A stretch of DNA of 5,061 nucleotides from Chloroflexota bacterium (lineage in GTDB: Bacteria > Chloroflexota > Limnocylindria > QHBO01). Position numbers and translations under genes: made by a program. The notes beneath the pieces are model-generated. The model made no database searches. It was not told where the DNA came from and saw only the letters and a list, made by a program, of their open reading frames with translations. Positions 1 to 5,061 of this stretch are shown here, piece by piece (position 1 is the first letter of the stretch; the number at the start of each line of letters is the position of its first letter). The DNA lies in contig JACDBS010000142.1 of NCBI GenBank assembly GCA_013694795.1, forward strand, positions 1 through 5,061. The letters run 5' to 3'.

Positions 1-315
1 GTCCCCGGCGGCGGCCGCGACGAGCTCGGCGCCGATGGCGGAGCCGCCCATGGCCAGCACGACGACGGCGTCGACGTCGCGCAGCCGCTCATCGAGCGCA
101 ACGGCGGCCGCCACGCGACGGGCCTGCGACAGTTGGCGGGGCAGCTCGGCCACTCGCCCGAACATGTCCTCGGGGTCGATCCGCCGCAGCGTGGCTGGAT
201 CGTCGAGCGTGACCGCCTCCTCGAACAGCGGCGGCCGCTCGCCCTCGTCCGCGGGATCGGGCCGGCCGGGCTCCTCGTCGCGGTTCTTGTAGCCGAAGAA
301 GTCGCGCGCGTCCAT
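1..315 (-). CDS. Bifunctional phosphoglucose/phosphomannose isomerase, N-terminal part (gene runs off the left edge)
   Basis: Only the first 105 codons are visible. Family members interconvert fructose-6-P with glucose-6-P and mannose-6-P in the cytoplasm. The visible part has the usual layout: LDDPATLRRIDPEDM at about residues 37-51, a VAELPRQLSQA helix at 55-65, then the start of the SIS sugar-isomerase fold, a hydrophobic strand leading into the phosphate-binding loop MGGSAIG at 89-95. The family is normally about 330-360 residues, so the catalytic Glu and His residues lie outside the window. The ATG shares its A with the TGA of the upstream mutase gene (TGATG), and there is no clear Shine-Dalgarno sequence, so translation is probably coupled. 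The first 35 or so residues are an acidic, Pro/Gly-containing stretch not needed by the family core. A plain SIS-domain sugar isomerase cannot be excluded, but the DP..M..V..LP.QL pattern before GGSAIG favours the bifunctional enzyme. Confidence 0.85.
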   Translation of the reverse strand, partial: MDARDFFGYKNRDEEPGRPDPADEGERPPLFEEAVTLDDPATLRRIDPEDMFGRVAELPRQLSQARRVAAAVALDERLRDVDAVVVLAMGGSAIGAELVAAAAGD

Positions 316-1781
316 CAGGTGACGGCGGCGCTCGTCCGCCCGGCCCCGGCGATGCGGCGACCCTCGGCCAGCAGGACTTCGACATCGTCCGGCGAGCGCG
401 CCTCGACGTAGACGCGGAGGAGCGCCTCGGTCCCGCTGAAGCGGATGAGGAGCCAGGAGCCGTCGGCGCGGTAGAACTTGAATCCGTCGTTCGTCTCGAG
501 CGCCTTGCGCTCGACCACCTCCTGGCCGGCCAGCGAGGTCGGCGCCTCCTCGGCCAGTCGCGCCAGCGTATCGGCCTTGACGGCTTCATAGCCCTCGCGC
601 GCGAAACGAATGTCGATGCGGTTGTAATGGGAGGGGCCGGCCAGAGCCTGGAGCTCGGAGAGAACCTCCGACGCTCGCTTGCCCTTCGTCAGCCACAGGT
701 CCAGCAGGAAGAGGCCGGAAGCGAGCCCGTCGCGCTCCGGGATGTGCATCCCGAAGCCGAAGCCGCCCGACTCCTCGCCACCGATCACCGCGTTCGTCTC
801 CGTCATCTTGGGGCCGACGAACTTGAAGCCGACGCCGGTCTCATACGCCTGCGTGCCGTAGATCTCGGCCAGGCGCTTCGCCATGCTGGTCGACGTCACG
901 GTGTAGACCGCCGGTCCGATCTGGCCGCGTACCTCGAGCAGGTACCAGTACAGCAGGCCGTAGACCTGGAGCTGGTTGACGAAGACGCCCTCCTCGGTCG
1001 CCATGCCAACGCGGTCGGCGTCGCCGTCGAAGGCGATGCCGATGTCGGCACTCCAGCGCGGAATCTCGGCCAGCCACTCGTCGACGTTGGGGCGAATCGG
1101 CTCCGGGTTGATGCCGCCGAAGTACGGGTTGCGCTCCGTGTGCAGCTCGCGGACGGTCAGTCGGCCGTCGCCCAGGAGACGGGTCATCCACCCCGCGCCG
1201 GAGCCGAAAAGGTTCTCGACCAGGACGCGCCTGTCCGCCGCCCGGATGCGCTCGATGTCCACGATGCTGGCGAGCTGGTCGCGGAACCTCGGATACGCGT
1301 CGAACGTCTCCACCAGCCCGGCGCTCAGCGCCTCGTCGTAGTCACGGCGCGCGGGCAGCTCATCGGCGGGATGCGTGTCCATGGTGGCCTCGATGGCAGC
1401 CAGCATCTCCGGCGCCGCGGCGCCGCCCGTATCGGCCTTGACCTTGAAGCCGTTGTCGGTCCAGGGATTGTGGCTGGCGGTGATGACGATCCCGACGCCA
1501 GCGTTCAGCTCACGCGTGAAGAAGCTGCCGACCTGGGTGGGCACCGCGTCGGGTGGAGTGTACGAACGGATGTCATGCGCGGCGAGCACCTCGACGCAGG
1601 CCCGTGCGAAGTGCTCGCTTGCAAAGCGCCGGTCGTGACACACCACGACGCCCCGGTCGGCAGCGCCGGTCTGCTGGAGATACTCGGCCACCCCGCGCGC
1701 GCAGCGGCGGACGTTGTGGAAGGTGTAGTCCTCGGCGATTGCGGCGCGCCAGCCATCGGTTCCAAACTTGATCTTCGTCAC
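315..1781 (-). CDS. Phosphoglucomutase/phosphomannomutase (alpha-D-phosphohexomutase family)
   Basis: This 488-residue cytoplasmic enzyme should move phosphate between C6 and C1 of glucose and/or mannose phosphates, using a phosphoserine and Mg2+. All four family signatures are present in order: N-terminal FGTDGWR (6-12), catalytic loop TASHNP (101-106, phosphoserine Ser103), metal-binding DGDADR (252-257), sugar-specificity loop GGEESGGF (334-341), and phosphate-binding RFSGTE (447-452). The length is complete. The start is GTG at 1781. It is secure because the frame has a TAG seven codons upstream and no other start codon between that stop and the FGTDGW motif. No good Shine-Dalgarno sequence precedes it. 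It is the first gene after a 123-base gap and overlaps the isomerase gene by one base (TGATG), so the two should be co-transcribed. The sequence does not settle glucose versus mannose preference. The neighbouring guanylyltransferase and isomerase suggest that mannose-6-P to mannose-1-P is at least one role. Confidence 0.95.
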   Translation of the reverse strand: MTKIKFGTDGWRAAIAEDYTFHNVRRCARGVAEYLQQTGAADRGVVVCHDRRFASEHFARACVEVLAAHDIRSYTPPDAVPTQVGSFFTRELNAGVGIVITASHNPWTDNGFKVKADTGGAAAPEMLAAIEATMDTHPADELPARRDYDEALSAGLVETFDAYPRFRDQLASIVDIERIRAADRRVLVENLFGSGAGWMTRLLGDGRLTVRELHTERNPYFGGINPEPIRPNVDEWLAEIPRWSADIGIAFDGDADRVGMATEEGVFVNQLQVYGLLYWYLLEVRGQIGPAVYTVTSTSMAKRLAEIYGTQAYETGVGFKFVGPKMTETNAVIGGEESGGFGFGMHIPERDGLASGLFLLDLWLTKGKRASEVLSELQALAGPSHYNRIDIRFAREGYEAVKADTLARLAEEAPTSLAGQEVVERKALETNDGFKFYRADGSWLLIRFSGTEALLRVYVEARSPDDVEVLLAEGRRIAGAGRTSAAVT

Positions 1782-1804
1782 GCGGCGATGGGCACTCGTC
1801 TACG

Positions 1805-1816
1805 GCGTTTGAACGC
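1805..1816. repeat. Near-perfect 12-base palindrome GCGTTTGAACGC
   Basis: The arms GCGTT and AACGC are perfectly complementary around a central TG. It lies 24-35 bases upstream of the mutase GTG, where a DNA-binding repressor or an mRNA hairpin near the start could act. The hexamer GGCGTT that begins it at 1804 recurs at 1862, inside another palindrome. A binding role is inferred only. Confidence 0.35.
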
Positions 1817-1817
1817 T

Positions 1818-1838
1818 GCTACCGCCATCCATGGTAGC
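1818..1838. repeat. Inverted repeat GCTACC-N9-GGTAGC
   Basis: This is a six-base perfect inverted repeat with a nine-base spacer that includes CCATCCAT. Its right arm overlaps the -10-like TACCAT of the minus strand, so it could be an operator or a small hairpin. With six-base arms, chance occurrence in a GC-rich sequence is possible. Confidence 0.3.
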
Positions 1839-1844
1839 GCTCAG

Positions 1845-1872
1845 GTAACGTCGCTCACACTGGCGTTACGCC
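1845..1872. repeat. Inverted repeat GTAACG-N13-CGTTAC with nested palindrome GGCGTTACGCC
   Basis: GTAACG (1845-1850) and CGTTAC (1864-1869) form a perfect six-base inverted repeat. On the plus strand the stem can extend inwards with T-G, C-G and G-T pairs, leaving a seven-base loop. The right arm also sits inside the 11-base odd palindrome GGCGTTACGCC (1862-1872). Two GTTACG-type half-sites about two helical turns apart would suit a dimeric regulator. No known operator is recognised here. Confidence 0.35.
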
Positions 1873-1904
1873 TCGGCCGGTTTTGGCGCGATGCACAGCG
1901 TGAC

Positions 1905-2567
1905 TCATGGTGAAGGCTCCGCCTGACGGGTCGCACGGCGCGTCCCGCGATCAGCTCGGGCGGCAGCGTCGTCGAGGCCAGCCTGGAGTCGAGTCAGCAG
2001 CGGACGCAGCGGCTGACGCGACGCCACGACGATCGGCTCAGCCTCCTCGACCCGGAGGCGGCAGAACGGCAGCGGCAGGATGTGGCGATCCCAGCGGCGA
2101 CCGAGACGGAAGGCGGGGCGGACGGCAACCGCCCAGGGCTGGAGTGGCAGGCCCGACTCGCGGGCGACGATCAGGGCTCCGGGCTTCGCGCGCCGGTAGG
2201 GACCGACCGGGCCGTCCGGGCTCACCACCAGCGACGCCCCCTCGCGTCCCAGGCGTGCCATCTCGCGCGCCAGGCTGGCCGCCTCCACGCGTTCGCCCTC
2301 GGCGGGCAATGGGACCGAGCCGGCGTTCAAGGCGGCGAGCATGTTGGTCATGACCTCGCCGCGGAAGGTCTGGGTGCTGAAGCTGACATGGTGCTGGTGG
2401 GCTCGGAGCCGATGCGCCGCGGTCGCGGCGACGAGGTTGTACTCATGCCAGAAGGCGAGCACCGCCGGCTCCTGGTTGACCGGCGGCCCGTGAACTCGGC
2501 AGGTCCGCGCGACCAGCCGGACGTAGCCGGCCATGAGGAGACCGATGAGCCGAGCCAGCGGACGCAT
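1905..2567 (-). CDS. DUF374-family lysophospholipid acyltransferase-like protein
   Basis: This 220-residue protein resembles the DUF374 branch of the lysophospholipid acyltransferases, which are thought to transfer fatty acyl chains to lipid or glycolipid acceptors at the inner membrane face. Support: an N-terminal hydrophobic stretch (about 6-20) that may insert in the membrane, FWHEYN at 39-44 where the family has its FWH block, and the diagnostic SPDGPVGPYRRAKPG (116-130) followed by ARESGLPLQPWAVAVR (135-150) and WDRHILPLPFCR (159-170). The tail after about 190 is Arg/Ala-rich and probably disordered. The start is ATG at 2567, eight bases after the guanylyltransferase stop and preceded by a weak GAGAAG (2577-2572) with a four-base spacer. 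The same frame is open back to 3059, but that stretch lies inside the neighbouring gene and looks like random Arg/Gly-rich translation. The usual RDGE block reads FRGE (68-71), so the exact activity is uncertain. Confidence 0.8.
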   Translation of the reverse strand: MRPLARLIGLLMAGYVRLVARTCRVHGPPVNQEPAVLAFWHEYNLVAATAAHRLRAHQHHVSFSTQTFRGEVMTNMLAALNAGSVPLPAEGERVEAASLAREMARLGREGASLVVSPDGPVGPYRRAKPGALIVARESGLPLQPWAVAVRPAFRLGRRWDRHILPLPFCRLRVEEAEPIVVASRQPLRPLLTRLQAGLDDAAARADRGTRRATRQAEPSP

Positions 2568-2575
2568 CGGTCTTC

Positions 2576-3646
2576 TCAGAGGTAGCGGTCGCCGGCGGTC
2601 CTCGCGATCTCGTCGAGGACCGGCTTGATCTCCTCCGCCCGGTCGCGGTGGCAGACGAGGAGCGCGTCGGGCGTGTCGACGATGATCACGTCCTCCAGCC
2701 CGACCGTCACCACCAGGCGCTCCCCGCCGTGGACGAGGACGCGGTGCGAATCCCGGTCGAGGTGCCGCCCGCTGGCCACGAGGTCCGCGCCGCTGGCCGC
2801 GGAGAGCGCCTCGAGCAGCGCCGACCAGGAGCCGATGTCGGACCAGCCCGCCTCGAGCGGAACCACCGCCATGCGACCTTCGGCGGCTGCCGGCTCTGCG
2901 ATGCCGACGTCGATGGTGATGGCCGGCACCGGCTCGAGGATGTCGCGCACCTCGGTCATCCAGCCGGGCGTCCGATGCAGCTCCTCGATGCGCGCGAGGG
3001 CCGACGACAGCTTCGGCTGGAAGCGCTCGACCGCCTGGCGGAAGGCGTAGGTCCGCCACACGAAGATCCCCGAGTTCCAGTAGTGGTCGCCCTCCTTCAG
3101 GAAGGCTGCCGCGCGCTGCGCGTCGGGCTTCTCCACGAACCGCTCGACAAGGGCCGTGCGCGACGCCGGATGCAGCGGGGCGGCGGCCTTGATGTAGCCA
3201 TACCCGGTGGCGGGGTTGGTCGGAACGATTCCCAAGGTCACGAGGTACCCGCGCTCCGCCGCGCGTGCCGCCTCGCGCAGGCCTTCGGCCAGGGCAGCTT
3301 CATCGGCGACAAAGTGGTCCGCCGGCAGGACGATCGCGATCTCGTCGCGATCGCGCCGGGCCAGCACGGTGGCCAGGCCGGCCGCGACGGCGGTCGAGCG
3401 CGCCAGAGGCTCGCCCAGGATGTTCTCGGCCGGAAGCTGAGGCAACTGCGCCTGCGTCACGCGCACGTGCGCCTGGCTGGTGATGACATAGATGTCGTGC
3501 GGCTTCAGCAGCGGGCCGAGACGAGCCACGGTCTGCTGAAGCAGGCTGGTATCGCCGGTGAGCGCCAGCAATTGCTTGGGCGTGCCGCGTCGCGACAACG
3601 GCCAGAGTCGGGTGCCGGCACCGCCGGCCATGATGATCGCGAACAT
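2576..3646 (-). CDS. manC: Mannose-1-phosphate guanylyltransferase, single-domain (GDP-mannose synthesis)
   Basis: This 356-residue cytoplasmic enzyme should make GDP-mannose from mannose-1-P and GTP, the donor for mannosyl transfer and for GDP-fucose or GDP-rhamnose routes. It starts with the nucleotidyltransferase signature AGGAGTRLWPLS (7-18) and Lys24 in PKQLL, followed by LPADH (107-111, metal-binding Asp), GYGYI (148-152), FVEKPD (170-175), WNSGIF (190-195), IDVGIAE (245-251) and AGWSDIGSW (266-274). That combination is typical of mannose-1-P rather than glucose-1-P transferases. The length fits the short form, which lacks the C-terminal cupin phosphomannose isomerase of the roughly 470-residue ManC/AlgA type, so mannose-6-P must come from another enzyme, plausibly the isomerase encoded at the left edge. 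The ATG directly abuts the proC TAG with no gap. A GGAGG at 3665-3661 is 14 bases away, rather far, so coupling to proC translation is likely. Confidence 0.93.
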   Translation of the reverse strand: MFAIIMAGGAGTRLWPLSRRGTPKQLLALTGDTSLLQQTVARLGPLLKPHDIYVITSQAHVRVTQAQLPQLPAENILGEPLARSTAVAAGLATVLARRDRDEIAIVLPADHFVADEAALAEGLREAARAAERGYLVTLGIVPTNPATGYGYIKAAAPLHPASRTALVERFVEKPDAQRAAAFLKEGDHYWNSGIFVWRTYAFRQAVERFQPKLSSALARIEELHRTPGWMTEVRDILEPVPAITIDVGIAEPAAAEGRMAVVPLEAGWSDIGSWSALLEALSAASGADLVASGRHLDRDSHRVLVHGGERLVVTVGLEDVIIVDTPDALLVCHRDRAEEIKPVLDEIARTAGDRYL

Positions 3647-4489
3647 CTACTCGCGCTCGACCTCCGCCTCCAGGCGCTCGCCGAGCTCAAGCGTTCGGCG
3701 ATACGCCGCCCACACGGCGTCGGAGAAGACCGTCCGGATGCGACCCTTCTCCAGCTCGTAGATGGCCGCGGCGCTCGTCCCGCCGGGCGAGGTGACCGCG
3801 TTGCGCAACTGCGCGGGATGAAGCTCGGATTTCCGCGCGTACTCGGCCGACCCGACCAGTGTCTCGACCACCAGGTCGTGGGCCAGCTCGCGGGGGAAGC
3901 CGAGGTGCACGCCGGCGTCGATGAGCGCCTCCATGACCGCGAAAAGATACGTCGGCCCGGTGCCCGAGAGGGCGGTGGCCATGGCCACGAAGGACTCATC
4001 CGCGACCTGGCGGTCATCGCCGAGCGCACGCAGCACCGCCCGCGCCTGGTCGCGCTGGCGCGCGGTGCACGCGTCCGACGCCGACCAGACGCTCATGCCA
4101 CGCCGGATCTGGCTTGGCGTGTTCGGCATGGCACGTACCACCGCCGCGTGCTGGAGACCGTCGACCAGCGTACGAATGGTGGCGCCCGCCACGATCGAGA
4201 CGACGATCTGCTCGGCGGCCAGGCGCCCGCGCAGCTCGCGCATGACGCGCACGAGCATCTGCGGCTTGACGGCCAGCACCACCACCTCGGCATCGGTCAA
4301 CGCATCGCGATTGGCGGCCACCGGATGGATTCCGTGCCGCTCGGCCAGCGTGTCGCGTCGCTCCCGCCGCGGATGGGACGCGACCAGCCGCTCCGGCTGG
4401 ACCGCGCGGTCGGCGACGAGCCCTGCAATCATCGCCTCGGCCATGACGCCGGCCCCCACGATGCCGACCCGCATCGTGCGTCGTGCCAT
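3647..4489 (-). CDS. proC: Pyrroline-5-carboxylate reductase (last step of proline synthesis)
   Basis: This complete 280-residue cytoplasmic enzyme reduces 1-pyrroline-5-carboxylate to L-proline with NAD(P)H. The N-terminal Rossmann fold is marked by VGIVGAGVMAEA (8-19) and the LAVKPQ strand-turn (72-77). MPNTP (121-125) follows, and the C-terminal dimerisation domain has SGTGPTY (175-181) and the family signature TSPGGTSAAAI (233-243). The length is normal. The ATG at 4489 is supported by a strong GGAGGAG (4504-4498) eight bases upstream. A second ATG at codon 6 would leave that site too far away. The start shares its A with the TGA of the upstream TPR-like gene (TGATG). The last codon is followed immediately by the guanylyltransferase ATG. 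Placement beside sugar-nucleotide genes is not explained by biochemistry and may reflect a compact housekeeping operon. Confidence 0.95.
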   Translation of the reverse strand: MARRTMRVGIVGAGVMAEAMIAGLVADRAVQPERLVASHPRRERRDTLAERHGIHPVAANRDALTDAEVVVLAVKPQMLVRVMRELRGRLAAEQIVVSIVAGATIRTLVDGLQHAAVVRAMPNTPSQIRRGMSVWSASDACTARQRDQARAVLRALGDDRQVADESFVAMATALSGTGPTYLFAVMEALIDAGVHLGFPRELAHDLVVETLVGSAEYARKSELHPAQLRNAVTSPGGTSAAAIYELEKGRIRTVFSDAVWAAYRRTLELGERLEAEVERE

Positions 4490-5061
4490 CAGTTGCTCTC
4501 CTCCATTCGTTCGCCGACTGCCCGCTCAGTTCCGAGCAGGCCGCGGGCCGCCTCGATCTCTCCGGCTGGCGCCCCGGCGCGGGCCAGGAGTTCGGCCGCA
4601 GCTCCTCCCAGCCGCCGGGCTCCCGTGACCTCACCCAGCTCCATCAACGAACGTCCCAGGCCGAGCGTCGCCAGTCCCTGCTCGTGCTCGGCGCCGATGT
4701 CGCGCGCCTCGTCGATGGCCTCGGCATAGTAGCGCCGCGCGCTCTCCGGATCGCCCGCCGCCGAGCGCAGCTCGCCGATGCGGCGCGCCTGGCGGGTCGC
4801 CTGGAGGGCCAGGTGCGCCTGCTCGAAATGCCAGAGCGCGCGATGCGCCCATAGATCAGCCGGCCACCAGTCCTCGGTCGATGCGGCACGATCCATGGCC
4901 GCCACGGCGGCCGCCGCCGCCCGGCGATGGTCGAACGCGGCCTCGGCCGCGAGGTATGTCTCGGCCAGGTCGCCGTGACGGAGGGACAGCGGCAGCCCGC
5001 CCAAGCCAGCGATGGGCGTGGGCGGCGTGGCGCCGACGGTCGCGCGGATGCGGTCCAGGAG
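4489..5061 (-). CDS. Tetratricopeptide-repeat-like protein, C-terminal part (gene runs off the right edge)
   Basis: The last 190 codons of a gene that enters from the right edge are visible. The frame is open to base 5061. The first possible start inside the window, a TTG at 5004, has no ribosome binding site, so the gene most likely begins outside. The protein is alpha-helical and Ala/Arg/Glu-rich. Two stretches have the small-large spacing of TPR helices: visible residues about 91-124 (QARRIGELRSAAGDPESARR, then YYAEAIDEARDIG) and about 128-161 (EQGLATLGLGRSLMELGEVT and onward). A Trp-rich segment, DWWPADLWAHRALWHF, lies at 64-79. Such repeats usually bind other proteins, and they also form the C-terminal part of large signalling proteins such as AAA+/LuxR-type regulators or adenylate cyclases; which applies cannot be told here. 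The C-terminus (GERMEESN) overlaps the proC start, and its codons contain the proC ribosome binding site. Confidence 0.65.
   Translation of the reverse strand, partial: LLDRIRATVGATPPTPIAGLGGLPLSLRHGDLAETYLAAEAAFDHRRAAAAAVAAMDRAASTEDWWPADLWAHRALWHFEQAHLALQATRQARRIGELRSAAGDPESARRYYAEAIDEARDIGAEHEQGLATLGLGRSLMELGEVTGARRLGGAAAELLARAGAPAGEIEAARGLLGTERAVGERMEESN
4498..4504 (-). promoter_or_regulatory. Strong Shine-Dalgarno sequence GGAGGAG for proC
   Basis: GGAGGAG lies eight bases before the proC ATG and inside the last codons (Met-Glu-Glu) of the upstream TPR-like gene. It is the clearest ribosome binding site in the window and decides the proC start in favour of codon 1 over the internal ATG at codon 6. 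Confidence 0.8.

Larger units (their letters stand above)
1782..1904 (-). promoter_or_regulatory. Intergenic region, probable promoter/control region of the mutase-isomerase pair
   Basis: This is the only real non-coding gap in the window, lying between the acyltransferase stop and the mutase GTG. By direct count, bases 1801-1860 hold 35 G/C of 60 (58%), clearly below the surrounding genes. On the minus strand TACCAT (1836-1831) resembles a -10 box (four of six matches), but the best -35 partner, GTGAGC with a 16-base spacer, is poor, so no sigma-70 promoter is firm. The gap contains several inverted repeats (listed separately), one of which covers the -10-like hexamer. No stem followed by a U-run is present, so there is no evident intrinsic terminator for the upstream genes. 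The regulatory role is inferred from position, base composition and repeats. Confidence 0.4.

Noticed and set aside
89..589. A 166-codon minus-strand frame at the mutase-isomerase junction
   Set aside because: It is out of frame with both the mutase and the isomerase, which have clear motifs there, and it is an Arg/Ser/Ala-rich shadow.
1873..1904. Intrinsic terminator after the acyltransferase gene
   Set aside because: Downstream of the stop on the minus strand there is an AAAA stretch but no stable stem followed by a T-run. The palindromes further on also lack a T-tract.
627..1913. A 428-codon open frame on the plus strand
   Set aside because: It is the reverse-strand shadow of the mutase gene, which carries all its family motifs, and its translation is low-complexity Arg/Ala/Asp/Val-rich.
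2568..3059. N-terminal extension of the acyltransferase, since its frame is open back to 3059
   Set aside because: The extra 164 residues overlap the guanylyltransferase gene and are Arg/Gly/Ala-rich without motifs. The ATG at 2567 follows that gene's stop by eight bases and begins a family-like N-terminus.
2648..4729. A 693-codon open frame on the plus strand
   Set aside because: It lies antisense to three well-supported genes, spans their junctions and shows no recognisable motif. Long antisense frames are expected where codon third positions are nearly all G or C.
4489..5004. A complete 171-codon gene starting with TTG at 5004
   Set aside because: The frame continues open for 19 more codons to the window edge, and no ribosome binding site precedes the TTG, so a gene cut by the window edge is more likely.

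Overview
The window comes from a GC-rich bacterium and is packed with genes, all six on the minus strand, so the reading direction is from base 5061 towards base 1. The coding parts look close to 70% GC by eye, with strong G/C preference at third codon positions. The gene set and protein style would suit a Chloroflexota-like or actinobacterial-like soil or freshwater lineage, but nothing here fixes the taxon and this is only a guess.

Right-hand block (5061 to 1905, in transcription order): the C-terminal part of a tetratricopeptide-like protein that runs off the right edge; proC (pyrroline-5-carboxylate reductase); a single-domain mannose-1-phosphate guanylyltransferase (manC type); and a DUF374-family lysophospholipid-acyltransferase-like protein. 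The junctions are extremely tight: a TGATG overlap, a stop codon abutting the next ATG, and an 8-base gap. They look like one transcription unit with translational coupling.

A 123-base non-coding gap (1782-1904) follows. It is less GC-rich than the genes, carries several short inverted repeats and probably holds the promoter and control region of the left-hand block.

Left-hand block (1781 to 1): a GTG-started phosphoglucomutase/phosphomannomutase, coupled by another TGATG overlap to the first 105 codons of a bifunctional phosphoglucose/phosphomannose isomerase that runs off the left edge.

Taken together, the isomerase, the mutase and the guanylyltransferase are enough on paper for fructose-6-P to mannose-6-P to mannose-1-P to GDP-mannose. 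The acyltransferase placed among them hints at a mannosylated or acylated envelope lipid, but that link is inference. proC (proline synthesis) and the TPR-like protein have no obvious biochemical tie to this route. There are no RNA genes, mobile elements, CRISPR arrays or clear terminators. I see no convincing new system; the points most worth checking are the palindrome-rich gap and the divergent acyltransferase.
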